From NCBI RefSeq assembly GCF_012726205.1, contig NZ_JAASAE010000021.1, positions 1 to 38,824 of the forward strand: 38,824 nt of DNA, in the 5' to 3' direction. Under the pieces are notes generated by a model, which had not been told where the DNA came from, did not search any database, and worked only from the letters and a program-made list of their open reading frames with translations. The DNA is from Rhodococcus sp. HNM0569. Its GTDB lineage: Bacteria > Actinomycetota > Actinomycetes > Mycobacteriales > Mycobacteriaceae. Below, one piece after another: positions 9,783-18,706 of the stretch. Every line of letters starts with the position of its first letter. Positions within the stretch are counted from its first letter, which is position 1. A program made the position numbers and the translations under genes.

Positions 9783-9948
9783 ATCAACGTTCCTTCCAGC
9801 AGCCGTGACGGCCGTTCCCGGGCCCTTGCCGTTCGACGACCGGGTCGGGCTCTTCCCCTGTCCAACGAACGAGCACCCGAAAATTCTCCCGAACGGACGA
9901 ATCGGGCGCGCCGCCGAGGTCGGTGTCCCGCCCGGAGCCACCGTCACC

Positions 9949-10653
9949 TCACGCGCCCGGACGCACCAGGCCCGTTTCGTAGGCGAGGACGACCGCCTGC
10001 ACCCGGTCCCGCAGATCGAGTTTCGTGAGCACCCGGCCGACGTGCGACTTGACGGTCGACTCGGACACCGACAGAGCAGCCGAGATCTCCTGATTCGACC
10101 GGCCGGCCGCGATCTGCACGAGCACCTCCCGTTCCCGATCGGTGAGCACGTCGAGCACCGACGGATCGCGTGCCGGTGTGCCACCGCCGCCGTCGCCGAG
10201 GAAACGGTGCAGCAGTCGACGGGTGACGCGCGGCGAGACGACCGCGTCGCCTGCAGCGACGCTGCGCACCGCCGACACCAGGTCGGCCGGTGGAGTGTCT
10301 TTGAGCAGGAACCCGCTCGCACCTGCGTGCAACGCGTCCATCGCGTACTCGTCGAGGTCGAAGGTCGTCATCACCAGCACCCGCGACGTGCTGCCGCTGT
10401 CGAGGATCTGTCGCGTGGCCGCGACCCCGTCGACGACCGGCATCCGCACGTCCATCAGGACGACATCGGGTGCCAGGGTGTGGGTCTGTGCGACGGCCGA
10501 CGCCCCGTCGCCGGCTTCGCCGACGACCGCGATGTCGTCGTGCGCACCCAGCACCATCCGCAAACCCATGCGCATCAGTTCCTGGTCGTCGACGAGGAGC
10601 ACCGAAATCGTCGATGCCGCCGGGGCGTCGCTGCCGGTCGCGGTGCTGCTCAC
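9949..10653 (-). CDS. LuxR/NarL-type response regulator
   Basis: DNA-binding response regulator of 234 residues. The receiver domain (about 16-135) shows the acidic pair Asp22-Asp23, phospho-acceptor Asp68 in VVLMDVRMP, and the switch lysine in FLLKDTPP. The C-terminal LuxR helix-turn-helix (about 165-230) reads LTDREREVLVQIAAGRSNQ followed by ISAALSVSESTVKSHV. It lies 64 bp after the kinase gene on the same strand and is surely its partner. GTG 10653 is preferred over GTG 10659 because a TANNNT box (TAGGGT, 10661-10666) ends 7 nt before it. That arrangement suggests a second, leaderless transcript for the regulator alone. The target genes are not known; the neighbouring permease gene is one candidate. 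Confidence 0.93.
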   Translation of the reverse strand: MSSTATGSDAPAASTISVLLVDDQELMRMGLRMVLGAHDDIAVVGEAGDGASAVAQTHTLAPDVVLMDVRMPVVDGVAATRQILDSGSTSRVLVMTTFDLDEYAMDALHAGASGFLLKDTPPADLVSAVRSVAAGDAVVSPRVTRRLLHRFLGDGGGGTPARDPSVLDVLTDREREVLVQIAAGRSNQEISAALSVSESTVKSHVGRVLTKLDLRDRVQAVVLAYETGLVRPGA

Positions 10654-10660
10654 GCGCACA

Positions 10661-10666
10661 ACCCTA
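10661..10666 (-). promoter_or_regulatory. -10 box for a leaderless regulator mRNA
   Basis: TAGGGT on the minus strand fits the actinobacterial TANNNT -10 consensus and ends 7 nt before GTG 10653, so transcription would begin at or within a base of the start codon. No clear -35 was seen. Confidence 0.45.
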
Positions 10667-10717
10667 GGACACCGACGCGCACCCGGGCGGCCTCCGGTGC
10701 CCGGTTCCCTCCGCGGG

Positions 10718-11911
10718 TCACTCCCCTGCCTCGAGCGGAAGCCGTGCCCGAACCGCCCAGCCGTCGCGCCGCGGACCCACGTCGACCGTGCCCCCGAGGA
10801 CCGTGGCGCGCTCGCGCATGCCGGCGACCCCGGTGCCGGTGCCGAGCGCGAACCGTTCGGGGCTTGCACCCGCGCCCCTGCCCCACTCGGGGTCGCCTGC
10901 TCCCCCGCTGTCCGTGATCGACAGCTCGACCGCGTCGGATGTGCGGGTGACCCGTACCCACGCATGTGCCCCGGGCCCGGCGTGCCGCAGCACATTCGTG
11001 AGCGCCTCCTGCACGATGCGGTGCACGCCCAGGCTGACCGGTGCGCTCACCCCGTCGAGTTGCCCGGTCAGTTCCAGGTCGACGCGCAGACCCGCGTCGC
11101 GCACCACCGACACCAGGTGCGCCAGTCCCGCCGTGCCGTGCTGCGGGAACGACTCGGCGGACGGCTCGGTACGCAGCAGCGACACGGTGCGCCGCAACTC
11201 GGCGAGGGCGGCGCGCCCCGAGCCCGCGATGTGGCCCAGCGCCGCCCGCGCAGCGTCGGGGTCGCGGTCGAGCGCGTACGACGCGCCGTCGGCCTGCACG
11301 ATCATCACGCTCACCGCGTGGGCGACGACGTCGTGCAGTTCGCGTGCGATACGGGTGCGTTCGGCGGCCACCGCGTCCTCCGCGCGGCGTTCGCGGTCGA
11401 GTTCGGCGACCGCGAGACGGGCCGCCACCTCCCGGTCGTATGCGCGCCGTGCCCCGACGAATTCGGCGGCCGTCCACGACAGCGCATACACCAGCGCCGT
11501 GAACGCGACGGTCGCGGGCACGTACTGGTCGAGCAGCCACGTCGCGAGGGCCACGTCGACAGCGAGGGCCGCGAGGTAGGCGGCGGCGATCCGACGGTCC
11601 GCGTTCACGACGAGCGTGTACAGCGCGACCGCGAGCACGATCAGTCCCGGATGACCGACCTCGGTCTGGCCGAGCGAATAACTGACGAATGTCGTGAGCA
11701 GCGACGCGGTGAGCACGATCGCGGCGAACGCCTCGGGCGCGGCGCGGCGCACCACGACCGGTGCACAGATCAGCACACTGAGCACCATCTGCACCCACGT
11801 CGCACCGTCGGCGGTCGCGACGGCGGACACGTCGAACGCCAGCAGCACGAGCGCCAGCAGAGCGTCGGCGACGACAGGCCGCTCCCGCAGCCACAGGCTG
11901 AACCTCCGCAT
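10718..11911 (-). CDS. Membrane sensor histidine kinase, DesK/NarX type
   Basis: Sensor kinase of 397 residues that pairs with the LuxR-type regulator downstream. About five hydrophobic helices fill residues 12-150 with little extracellular loop, so it probably senses a membrane or intramembrane signal. The dimerisation box ARELHDVVAHAV carries the phosphorylated His193 and belongs to the HisKA_3 class. The ATPase domain shows the N box (VQEALTNVLRHAGPG) and a G box (GTGTGVAGMRERATVLGG). The ATG start at 11911 is supported by a TACGCT -10 box 7 nt upstream. The gene is divergent from the TauE/SafE permease, with 63 bp between the starts, so the pair may control that permease (inference). The stimulus cannot be deduced. 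Confidence 0.93.
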   Translation of the reverse strand: MRRFSLWLRERPVVADALLALVLLAFDVSAVATADGATWVQMVLSVLICAPVVVRRAAPEAFAAIVLTASLLTTFVSYSLGQTEVGHPGLIVLAVALYTLVVNADRRIAAAYLAALAVDVALATWLLDQYVPATVAFTALVYALSWTAAEFVGARRAYDREVAARLAVAELDRERRAEDAVAAERTRIARELHDVVAHAVSVMIVQADGASYALDRDPDAARAALGHIAGSGRAALAELRRTVSLLRTEPSAESFPQHGTAGLAHLVSVVRDAGLRVDLELTGQLDGVSAPVSLGVHRIVQEALTNVLRHAGPGAHAWVRVTRTSDAVELSITDSGGAGDPEWGRGAGASPERFALGTGTGVAGMRERATVLGGTVDVGPRRDGWAVRARLPLEAGE

Positions 11912-11918
11912 GCGAGCA

Positions 11919-11924
11919 AGCGTA
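11919..11924 (-). promoter_or_regulatory. -10 box of the kinase-regulator operon
   Basis: TACGCT on the minus strand ends 7 nt before ATG 11911. Position and sequence fit a leaderless actinobacterial promoter. Confidence 0.45.
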
Positions 11925-11974
11925 GAGGCGCAGGCCCCGCCGGGAGCGCGGCGCGGCTGTGGTTGAGTCTGGGC

Positions 11975-12742
11975 GTGGACGTCGCCGACTGGATCATGCT
12001 GCTCGCGGCCGCCGGCGCGGCAGGCTGGGTCGACGCCGTCGTCGGCGGCGGCGGGCTGATCCTGCTTCCGGTCATCCTGCTCGTCGCGCCGCACCTCTCG
12101 CCCGCCACGGCCCTGGGCACCAACAAGCTCACCGCCTCCACGGGCACCACCGCCGCAGTCGTCACCTTCAGCCGGCGGGTGCCGATGAACTGGCGGCTGC
12201 TCGCCCCGGCAGCCGCGCTCGCCGCCGCGACGTCCGCGGCAGGCGCGGCCACCGTCTCGCTGATCGACCGCGAGCTGTTCGTCCCGATCATCATGGCGGT
12301 CCTGCTCGGTGTCGCCGCCTTCGTCACCCTGCGGCCGGAGATCGGCAGCGGTCTCGCGACGCACCGGCCGTCGCTGCGCAAGACCGTGCTCGTCGTACTT
12401 CTCACGGCCGCTCTCGTCGGCTACTACGACGGCATCCTGGGCCCTGGCACCGGCACCTTCCTGATCATCTCGTTCGCGACGCTGCTCGGCACGTCCTTCG
12501 TCCGCAGCGCGGCGATGGCGAAGGTGCTCAACCTCGGCTCCAACATCGGCGCCCTCACCTTCTTCGCCGCGACCGGACACGTGTGGTGGGCGCTCGGGCT
12601 GTCGATGGCGGTGTGCAACATCCTCGGTGCGGTCCTCGGCTCGCGCACCGCACTCAGCCGCGGCGCCGGCTTCATCCGGATCACACTGCTCGTCGTCGTG
12701 GTCGTCATGGTGGTGCGGCTCGGCTGGCAACAGTTCGGCTGA
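11975..12742 (+). CDS. TauE/SafE (TSUP) family anion permease
   Basis: Membrane permease of 255 residues with about eight hydrophobic helices. The two family signatures are present: GWVDAVVGGGGLILLPVILL near the N terminus, followed by ATALGTNKLTASTGT, and the second-half repeat VGYYDGILGPGTGTFLIISF, followed by SAAMAKVLNLGSN. TSUP proteins export sulfite, sulfoacetate or related small anions, or take them up; the substrate here is unknown. The start is uncertain: GTG 11975 is used, while TTG 11963 is also in frame and neither has a strong ribosome site. It is divergent from the two-component operon (63 bp between starts) and is followed by tldD 56 bp later on the same strand. Confidence 0.9.
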   Translation: MDVADWIMLLAAAGAAGWVDAVVGGGGLILLPVILLVAPHLSPATALGTNKLTASTGTTAAVVTFSRRVPMNWRLLAPAAALAAATSAAGAATVSLIDRELFVPIIMAVLLGVAAFVTLRPEIGSGLATHRPSLRKTVLVVLLTAALVGYYDGILGPGTGTFLIISFATLLGTSFVRSAAMAKVLNLGSNIGALTFFAATGHVWWALGLSMAVCNILGAVLGSRTALSRGAGFIRITLLVVVVVMVVRLGWQQFG

Positions 12743-12785
12743 CGCCCCGCCGCGCCGAGTGCGATCGCGTACCGGCGCAGGCGAC

Positions 12786-12791
12786 TACGGT
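12786..12791 (+). promoter_or_regulatory. -10 box for leaderless tldD mRNA
   Basis: TACGGT fits TANNNT and ends 7 nt before GTG 12799. It supports that start over GTG 12790, which overlaps the box. Confidence 0.4.
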
Positions 12792-12798
12792 GGCCTGC

Positions 12799-14319
12799 GT
12801 GGACTCCCCTCGCGACGTCGACGCCGACTTCCTCGCCCTGCCGCTGTCCGCGTTGGCGGACGCCGCGCTCTCGATCGCCCGTGCGGGCGGTGCGTCGCAC
12901 GCCGACCTGCGCGTGCATCGCCTCGCCGACCAGTCGCTGCGGCTGCGCGACGGCGTCGTCCAGTCGGCGGTCGACGGCTCGGACCTGGGCCTGGCGGTGC
13001 GGGTCGTCGTCGACGGGACGTGGGGTTTCGCGTCGCACGCCGAGCTGACCCCGGACAGCGCAGCCGCGACCGCCCGGGCCGCGCTGGACGTCGCGCGCGC
13101 GTTGCGCGCACTCAACCGCGACCGCGTCGAGCTCGCCGACGAACCCGTGCACCCGGGCGTGACGTGGGTGTCCGAGTACACGGTCGACCCGTTCGCGGTC
13201 GCCACCGCCGACAAACTCGCGCTGCTGACCGAGCGGTCGCGCCTGCTGCTCGCCGCCCCCGGCGTCCACCATGTCACCGCGAGCTGCCTGCAGGTCAAAG
13301 AGCAGGTGTTCTACGCCGATCTCGCCGGCTCGTCGATCACGCAGCAACGCGTCCGCCTCCATCCCGAACTGGAGGCCGTCACCGTCGACCGCGACGCCGG
13401 CTCGTTCGAATCGATGCGCACGCTCGCGCCGCCCGTCGGCCGCGGCTGGGAATACGTGGCGACCGACGAGACATGGGACTGGACCGGCGAACTCGCCGAG
13501 CTGCCCGACCTGCTCGCCGAGAAGTCCCGCGCGCCCTCGGTGCGGCCCGGCGCCACCGACCTCGTGATCGACCCGACCAACCTGTGGCTCACGATCCACG
13601 AGTCGATCGGCCACGCCACCGAATACGACCGCGCCATCGGCTACGAATCCGCCTACGCCGGCACGTCGTTCGCGACGCCGGACCTGCTCGGCAGCCTCCG
13701 CTACGGCAGCGACGTCATGCACGTGACCGCCGACCGCACCGCGCCGCACGGCCTCGCGACCGTCGGATACGACGACGACGGCGTCGCGACCGGTGCATGG
13801 GACCTCGTGCGCGACGGCGTGTTCGTCGACTACCAACTCGACCGTGCGTTCGCCACGAAACTCGGCAGGCCGCGGTCGAACGGTTGCTCGTACGCCGACT
13901 CGGCACACCACGTGCCGTTGCAGCGGATGGCGAATGTGTCGTTGCAACCCGATCCGCACACCGACCGCAGCACCGCCGACCTGATCGCCGGCGTCGACGA
14001 CGGCATCTACGTCGTCGGCGACCGGGCGTGGTCGATCGACATGCAGCGCTACAACTTCCAGTTCACCGGGCAACGCTTCTACCGCATCCGCGGCGGCGTC
14101 CTCGACGGTCAGCTGCGCGGCGTCGCGTATCAGGCCACGACCACCGACTTCTGGGGTTCGATGGACGCCGTCGGGGGCCCGTCGACCTGGCAGCTCGGCG
14201 GCGCATTCAACTGTGGCAAGGCCCAACCCGGGCAGGTGGCGGCCGTGAGCCACGGGTGCCCGTCCGCGCGGTTCCGCGGCGTCACGGTACTCGACACCGA
14301 CCAGGAGGCCCGCGCATGA
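12799..14319 (+). CDS. tldD: TldD-like metalloprotease subunit
   Basis: Subunit of the TldD/TldE zinc protease of about 506 residues, which degrades or trims unfolded peptides. The zinc-binding helix HESIGHATE lies at residues 267-275, and the family motif with GYDDDGVATGAWDLVRDGVF follows. Further conserved stretches are NGCSYADS, QRMANVSLQPD and the C-terminal SHGCPSARFRGV. It is coupled to tldE: the TldD stop overlaps the ATG of tldE in ATGA, after a strong AGGAGG. In E. coli the heterodimer removes leader peptides of microcin B17 and degrades the CcdA antitoxin; the actinobacterial substrate is unknown. The start at GTG 12799 rests on the -10 box just upstream. Confidence 0.92.
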   Translation: MDSPRDVDADFLALPLSALADAALSIARAGGASHADLRVHRLADQSLRLRDGVVQSAVDGSDLGLAVRVVVDGTWGFASHAELTPDSAAATARAALDVARALRALNRDRVELADEPVHPGVTWVSEYTVDPFAVATADKLALLTERSRLLLAAPGVHHVTASCLQVKEQVFYADLAGSSITQQRVRLHPELEAVTVDRDAGSFESMRTLAPPVGRGWEYVATDETWDWTGELAELPDLLAEKSRAPSVRPGATDLVIDPTNLWLTIHESIGHATEYDRAIGYESAYAGTSFATPDLLGSLRYGSDVMHVTADRTAPHGLATVGYDDDGVATGAWDLVRDGVFVDYQLDRAFATKLGRPRSNGCSYADSAHHVPLQRMANVSLQPDPHTDRSTADLIAGVDDGIYVVGDRAWSIDMQRYNFQFTGQRFYRIRGGVLDGQLRGVAYQATTTDFWGSMDAVGGPSTWQLGGAFNCGKAQPGQVAAVSHGCPSARFRGVTVLDTDQEARA

Positions 14320-15677
14320 TCCCCGCCCCCGAGGTCGTCGACCGCGCACTCGCGTCCACGTCCGTCGACGACACGATCGTCCTGGTCACCGACACGTCCA
14401 CCGCGAACGTGCGCTGGGCCGGAAACTCGATGACCACCAACGGAAGCACGCGTTCGCGTCGATGGACGGTCGTGTCGATCGTGCGCGAGGGCGCGCGCCG
14501 CAAGGTCGGCGTCGTGACGTCCGCCTCCGTCGACACCGACGACATCGCCGCCGTCGTACGCGCGAGCGAGGACGCGGCCCGCGCCGCCGAACCCGCGAGC
14601 GATGCGATGCCGCTCGTCGGCGGCGGCACCGACACCGACTGGGCGGAGCCCGCCGCCCACACCGCGATCGGCGTGTTCGACGCGCTCGCCCGCGACCTGA
14701 GCAGCGGCTTCGACGCAGCCGACCGCCTCTACGGGTACGCCGAACACAGCGTCGACACCACCTGGCTCGGCTCGAGCACCGGGCTTCGCCGCCGCGTCGT
14801 GCAACCGACCGGGTCCGTCGAGATCAACGGCAAACGCGGCGACGCGAGCGCGTGGGCGGGTACCGGCACCCGCGATTTCACCGACGTCGACACCGCCGCG
14901 CTGCTGGCCGAACTGACCCGTCGCCTCGACTGGTCCACGCGCACCGTCGCACTGCCCGCCGGCCGATACGACACACTGCTGCCGCCGTCGACCGTCGCGG
15001 ACCTCATGATCCCGCTGATGTGGTCGATGGAAGGCCGCGCGGCCGAGGAAGGCCGCTCCGCCTTCTCACGGCGCGGCGGCGGCACCCGAGTCGGCGACAC
15101 GCTCACCGAGTTGCCGCTCACGTTGTACTCCGACCCCGCGCTGCCCGGCCTCGAGGCCGCCCCGTTCGTCGCGACCACCACGTCGAACGACGCCGTGTCG
15201 CTGTTCGACAACGGGATGACCGTCGACAGGGTCGAATGGATCCGCGACGGCGCGCTCGGCGCACTCGCCTATCCACGTTCGGCGGCACACGAGTTCGATG
15301 CTTCCGTCGCCGTCCCCGGCGACAACCTCGCGCTCGAATCGCACACCGCGACCACGCTCGACGACCTGATCGCCGGCACCGAACGCGGGCTGCTGCTCAC
15401 CACCCTGTGGTACATCCGGGAAGTCGACCCCGCGTCGCTGCTGCTGACCGGACTCACCCGCGACGGCGTGTATCTCGTCGAGGACGGCGCCGTCACGGCC
15501 GCGGTCAACAACTTCCGGTTCAACGAGAGCCCGCTCGACGTCCTCGCCCGCGCCCGCGGCGCCAGCCGCACCGAACGCACCCTGCCGCGCGAATGGAAGG
15601 ACTGGTTCACGCGCACCGCGATGCCCGCGCTGCGGGTCCCCGACTTCAACATGTCGTCGGTCAGCAAAGCGACATAG
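14316..15677 (+). CDS. tldE: TldE/PmbA-like partner protein
   Basis: Partner of TldD, 453 residues. It has the TldE/PmbA fold signatures ([62 protein letters not shown]) but no HExxxH motif, as expected for the non-catalytic subunit that forms the substrate chamber with TldD. ATG 14316 overlaps the tldD stop and is preceded by AGGAGG at 14302-14307, so the two subunits are made together. The C terminus NMSSVSKAT is the usual short tail; its last codons form part of the first unit of a 24-bp tandem repeat that continues past the stop. The gene is convergent with the alcohol dehydrogenase gene. Confidence 0.92.
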   Translation: MIPAPEVVDRALASTSVDDTIVLVTDTSTANVRWAGNSMTTNGSTRSRRWTVVSIVREGARRKVGVVTSASVDTDDIAAVVRASEDAARAAEPASDAMPLVGGGTDTDWAEPAAHTAIGVFDALARDLSSGFDAADRLYGYAEHSVDTTWLGSSTGLRRRVVQPTGSVEINGKRGDASAWAGTGTRDFTDVDTAALLAELTRRLDWSTRTVALPAGRYDTLLPPSTVADLMIPLMWSMEGRAAEEGRSAFSRRGGGTRVGDTLTELPLTLYSDPALPGLEAAPFVATTTSNDAVSLFDNGMTVDRVEWIRDGALGALAYPRSAAHEFDASVAVPGDNLALESHTATTLDDLIAGTERGLLLTTLWYIREVDPASLLLTGLTRDGVYLVEDGAVTAAVNNFRFNESPLDVLARARGASRTERTLPREWKDWFTRTAMPALRVPDFNMSSVSKAT

Positions 15678-15755
15678 TCGCGGGTCAGCAAAGCGACAGA
15701 GTCGCGCGTCAGCAAAGCGACAGAGTCGCGCGTCAGCGAGGCGACACCGTCGCGG
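15660..15755. repeat. Four tandem 24-bp units, each a hairpin
   Basis: Four head-to-tail 24-bp units start at 15660, 15684, 15708 and 15732. Each has the form GTCAGCAAAGCGAC-NNN-GTCGCGN, with a conserved 5-bp stem GCGAC/GTCGC and a variable 3-nt loop (ATA, AGA, AGA, ACC). The last unit has two changes in the linker (GTCAGCGAG). Unit 1 overlaps the last codons and the stop of tldE, and unit 4 ends 9 bp before the convergent adh stop. The array probably forms a series of RNA hairpins and may end or protect both transcripts. With no unique spacers it is not a CRISPR. Confidence 0.9.
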
Positions 15756-15764
15756 CGGCATGCG

Positions 15765-16772
15765 TCACGACAGGTCGTTGACGAGCACCGCCGCCCCGTC
15801 GAAACGGCCTGCCTTCAGATCGGCCAGCGCACGCGGCGCGTCCGACAGCGGGTACCGGTGCGTCGTCGCCCGCACGTGGTGCTGTCCGGCGAGCGTGAGG
15901 AACTCACGGCCGTCGGCCCGCGTGTTCGCGGTGACGCTGCGGATCTCCTTCTCGTAGAACAGTTCCCGCTCGTACTCGAGTGGCGGAGTGTCGGTGAGGT
16001 GGATGCCGGCGATCGACAGCACACCGCCACGGTCGAGCGCCCGCATCGCCACCGGAACCACGGACCCCACCGGGGCGAAGGTGATCGCGCTGTCCAGCAG
16101 TTCGGGCGGACTGTCCTCGATCCCCTGCGCCGACGCGGCACCGAGCGAGAGAGCGAGCGCACGCGCCGCGACCCCGCGCGTCATCACATGCACCCTGGCC
16201 CCCTGCGCGAGCGCGACCTGGGCGCACAGGTGCGCGCTCCCGCCGAACCCGTACAGTCCGAGCCGCCCACCGTCGGGCAGTGCTGCCCGCCGCAGCGCGC
16301 GGTACCCGATGATCCCGGCGCACAACAGCGGCGCCGCGTCGACGTCACCGATCGCCTCGGGCAGCCGATACACGAACGCGGCAGGCACGCTCACGTACTC
16401 GGCGTACCCGCCGTCCGCGTCCCACCCGGTGTACGTCGACGCCGGGCACAGGTTCTCGGCTCCGCGGCGGCAGAAGCGGCAGGTGCCGTCGGTGTGCCGC
16501 AGCCACGCGACGCCGACCCGCTCGCCGAGCGAGAACCCGGACACCCCGCTGCCGGTCGCCGCCACCGCGCCGACCACCTCGTGCCCAGGGGTCACGTGCC
16601 GGCGGTGCACCGGCAGATCGCCCTCGGCGACGTGCAGATCGGTGCGGCACACCCCGCACGCGGTCACGTGTACGAGCAGCTCGTCGTCCGCGGGTGTGGG
16701 CATCGGCAGCTCGGCCCACGTCAGCGGCCCGTTCTCGAGCGGGCCGGGCTCGGTCACCTGCCAGGCGTACAC
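15765..16772 (-). CDS. Zinc-dependent alcohol dehydrogenase, MDR family
   Basis: Medium-chain alcohol dehydrogenase of 335 residues that would interconvert an alcohol and an aldehyde or ketone with NAD(P). Catalytic zinc ligands are Cys42 in [10 protein letters not shown] and His63-Glu64 in PGHEVVG. The nucleotide site is [18 protein letters not shown]. The structural-zinc loop reads [15 protein letters not shown]: three cysteines (98, 101, 109) are kept, but the first ligand position is Asp95 instead of Cys, which may weaken or alter that site. GTG 16772 is supported by a TAGGTT box 7 nt upstream. The gene is convergent with tldE and lies 46 bp after the ABC-F gene on the same strand. The substrate is unknown. 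Confidence 0.92.
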   Translation of the reverse strand: MYAWQVTEPGPLENGPLTWAELPMPTPADDELLVHVTACGVCRTDLHVAEGDLPVHRRHVTPGHEVVGAVAATGSGVSGFSLGERVGVAWLRHTDGTCRFCRRGAENLCPASTYTGWDADGGYAEYVSVPAAFVYRLPEAIGDVDAAPLLCAGIIGYRALRRAALPDGGRLGLYGFGGSAHLCAQVALAQGARVHVMTRGVAARALALSLGAASAQGIEDSPPELLDSAITFAPVGSVVPVAMRALDRGGVLSIAGIHLTDTPPLEYERELFYEKEIRSVTANTRADGREFLTLAGQHHVRATTHRYPLSDAPRALADLKAGRFDGAAVLVNDLS

Positions 16773-16779
16773 GGGTCCG

Positions 16780-16785
16780 AACCTA
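16780..16785 (-). promoter_or_regulatory. -10 box for leaderless adh mRNA
   Basis: TAGGTT on the minus strand fits TANNNT and ends 7 nt before GTG 16772. Confidence 0.45.
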
Positions 16786-16818
16786 CGCGCGCCGCGGACG
16801 CCCGGGTGCCCGAACGGC

Positions 16819-18438
16819 TCACAGGTCGGTGACGGAAAGCCTGCCGTCCGCGTCGAGTGCGAGCACCGTGTCGATGCCGAGCCGCGCGAGGAACGCGTGA
16901 TCGTGGCTGACGACCAGCAGCGCCCCGCGATAGCCCGCGAGCGCGTCGACGAGCTGGTCGACGCTGCGCAGGTCGAGGTTGTTCGTCGGCTCGTCCAGCA
17001 CGAGCAACTGTGCGGGCGGCTCGGCGAACAGCAGCCGCGCGAGCGAGACCCGGAACCTCTCACCACCCGAAAGGGTGCGCACCGGCCGGTGCACGCTGTC
17101 GCCCCGCAACAGCAGCTGGGCGAGCCGACCCCGGATCTCCCCTGGCGCGGCCGCCGGTGCCGCCGACCGGATGTTGTCGACGGCGTCGGCGTCGTCGTCG
17201 AGCCCGTCGAGCCGTTGCGGCAGATAGCCGACCCGATCGGTGCGTAGCACCCCGTGCGCGCGGCCCGGCTGTGCCGGTGCACCGGCGAGCAGGCTCTCGA
17301 GCAGCGACGACTTCCCCACCCCGTTCGGCCCGACGATCGCGACCCGCTCAGGCCCCTGCACCGTGAACGTGCGATCGGTGCCGACCAAGTCCGCGAGCGT
17401 GCGCCCGCGCGGCACGTCCGGATCCGGCAGGGTGAGCCGGATGTGCTCGTCGCCGCGCACGCGCGCCTCGGCGTCGTCGAGAGCCGACTGCGCGGCCTGC
17501 ACCTTCGCGTCGGCGCCGCTGCGCAGCGCACCCGCCGACACCTGCGCGGCCTGCGCGCGCAGCCCCATCGAGATGCGGGACCCGCGACGGTTCTGCCGGC
17601 TCTTGTCGCCGGTACGTTCGCGGCGCGCGAGCTTGGTCTCCGCCTCGATGCGCTGGCGTTTCTCGACCTTCAATGCCTGTTCGGCAGCGCGCGCAGCCTG
17701 CGCAGCCGCGGCCTGCTCCTCACCGAGATACGCACGCCACGCGCTGTACGGTCCGCCGAACACGGTGAGCGTGCCGGCGTGCAGCTCCGCGGTCTGATCC
17801 ATGTGCTCGAGCAGCTCGGTGTCGTGACTGACGACGACCAGCGTGCCGGGCCACTGGTCGACGAGGTCGGCGAGCGCCGCGCGGGTGGGTCGGTCGAGGT
17901 TGTTCGTGGGCTCGTCGAGCAGCGTGATCGAGGTGCCGCGCAACCGCAGACTGCTGATCGCGACCAGCATCGCCTCGCCGCCGGACAGTTCGGCGACGCG
18001 GCGGTCGAGGCCGGCGTCGACACCGATCCGCGTGAGCGCCTCGTGCGCCCGTGCCTCGATGTCCCAGTCGTCGCCGACCGCCTCGAAGTGCGCCTCGTCG
18101 ACCGAGCCGGCCTCGATCGCGCGCAGCGCCGCCAGGACCTCGGCGACACCGAGCAGGTCGGCGACGGTGTCGCCGGCGCGCAGTGTCAACGTCTGCGGGA
18201 GGTAGCCGACGTCGCCGGTCGTGGCGATGTGCCCGGATGTGGGGGTGAGCAGTCCCGCGATCAGCCGGAGCAACGTCGACTTGCCTGCGCCGTTGTCTCC
18301 GACGACGCCGATGCGCCCCTTCTCGAACGTGGTGGACACGTGCGCGAGGACGGTGGACCCGTCGGGCCAGTGGAAACCCGCATCGGCGAAGGTGATCGCG
18401 GTGGAGTCAGGGTGGGCGGTGTACTTGGGGTGAGACAT
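16819..18438 (-). CDS. ABC-F family ATPase (ribosome-associated)
   Basis: Soluble protein of 539 residues with two ABC ATPase domains and no membrane part. Domain 1 has [14 protein letters not shown] and [10 protein letters not shown]; domain 2 has [21 protein letters not shown] and LDEPTNNLD. The charged linker between them (about 250-345, rich in Lys, Arg, Glu and Ala) is the expected P-site tRNA interaction motif region. ABC-F proteins bind the ribosomal E site and either rescue stalled ribosomes or protect against antibiotics; which applies cannot be read from sequence. ATG 18438 is preceded by GCAGG. The leader is long (about 220 nt from the predicted start of transcription) with two hairpins and a possible leader peptide, as in attenuation-controlled ABC-F genes. 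Confidence 0.92.
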   Translation of the reverse strand: MSHPKYTAHPDSTAITFADAGFHWPDGSTVLAHVSTTFEKGRIGVVGDNGAGKSTLLRLIAGLLTPTSGHIATTGDVGYLPQTLTLRAGDTVADLLGVAEVLAALRAIEAGSVDEAHFEAVGDDWDIEARAHEALTRIGVDAGLDRRVAELSGGEAMLVAISSLRLRGTSITLLDEPTNNLDRPTRAALADLVDQWPGTLVVVSHDTELLEHMDQTAELHAGTLTVFGGPYSAWRAYLGEEQAAAAQAARAAEQALKVEKRQRIEAETKLARRERTGDKSRQNRRGSRISMGLRAQAAQVSAGALRSGADAKVQAAQSALDDAEARVRGDEHIRLTLPDPDVPRGRTLADLVGTDRTFTVQGPERVAIVGPNGVGKSSLLESLLAGAPAQPGRAHGVLRTDRVGYLPQRLDGLDDDADAVDNIRSAAPAAAPGEIRGRLAQLLLRGDSVHRPVRTLSGGERFRVSLARLLFAEPPAQLLVLDEPTNNLDLRSVDQLVDALAGYRGALLVVSHDHAFLARLGIDTVLALDADGRLSVTDL

Positions 18439-18457
18439 GGATGCCTGCGCTTTCCCG

Positions 18458-18471
18458 CGCCGGTACCGGCG
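18458..18471 (-). promoter_or_regulatory. Palindrome in the ABC-F leader next to the ribosome site
   Basis: CGCCGGTACCGGCG is a perfect 14-bp palindrome ending 19 nt before the ABC-F ATG. As RNA it can form a short hairpin close to the ribosome-binding region. Confidence 0.5.
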
Positions 18472-18542
18472 TGTGTGCAGCCGGACGGCACGGTCGAGGT
18501 CGAATCGGCGTCGGGTGGGCGGCAACTGGGCACGAGTCGTCT

Positions 18543-18562
18543 ACCCACCGCCCAGGGTGGGT
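18543..18562 (-). promoter_or_regulatory. Hairpin in the ABC-F leader
   Basis: ACCCACC and GGTGGGT form a 7-bp perfect stem with a 6-nt loop, between the possible leader peptide and the ABC-F gene. No run of T follows, so it is not a classical intrinsic terminator. A role in attenuation is inference. Confidence 0.45.
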
Positions 18563-18616
18563 TCTGCGGGTGTCCGGCAGCCGCGTCCGACGGTCCGATC
18601 CGAGGAGGAAACGGAG

Positions 18617-18658
18617 CTAATGCGGGCGCGGCCCGATTCTGTCGACCTCGATGAGCAT
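18617..18658 (-). CDS. Possible 13-residue leader peptide before the ABC-F gene
   Basis: The short frame MLIEVDRIGPRPH runs from ATG 18658 to TAG 18617, 178 nt before the ABC-F start. Ten of its twelve sense codons after ATG end in G or C, as in real genes here. A TAGAAT -10 box ends 10 nt before the ATG, so the transcript would begin 2-4 nt before it and the peptide would be the first thing translated. Antibiotic-responsive ABC-F genes in other bacteria are often controlled by ribosome stalling on such peptides; that this one works so is inference. It lies antisense to a possible N-terminal extension of the divergent gene, which is judged not coding. Confidence 0.4.
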   Translation of the reverse strand: MLIEVDRIGPRPH

Positions 18659-18668
18659 GTCGCACGCG

Positions 18669-18674
18669 ATTCTA
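18669..18674 (-). promoter_or_regulatory. -10 box of the ABC-F transcript
   Basis: TAGAAT on the minus strand is a good TANNNT box. It adjoins an inverted repeat, GCAACCG-CC-CGGTTGC (18675-18690), that fills the space where a -35 spacer would be and may be an operator shared with the divergent gene. Confidence 0.45.
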
Positions 18675-18690
18675 GCAACCGCCCGGTTGC
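18675..18690. repeat. Inverted repeat between divergent promoters
   Basis: GCAACCG and CGGTTGC form perfect 7-bp arms around CC. The site lies between the -10 boxes of the ABC-F transcript and of the gene at 18719, so one bound protein could affect both. Function is inference. Confidence 0.5.
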
Positions 18691-18706
18691 GGGGCTCTGT
18701 GCGCGA

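Noticed and set aside
15660-15755. CRISPR-like array
   Set aside because: The 24-bp units abut with no unique spacers, and no cas gene is present.
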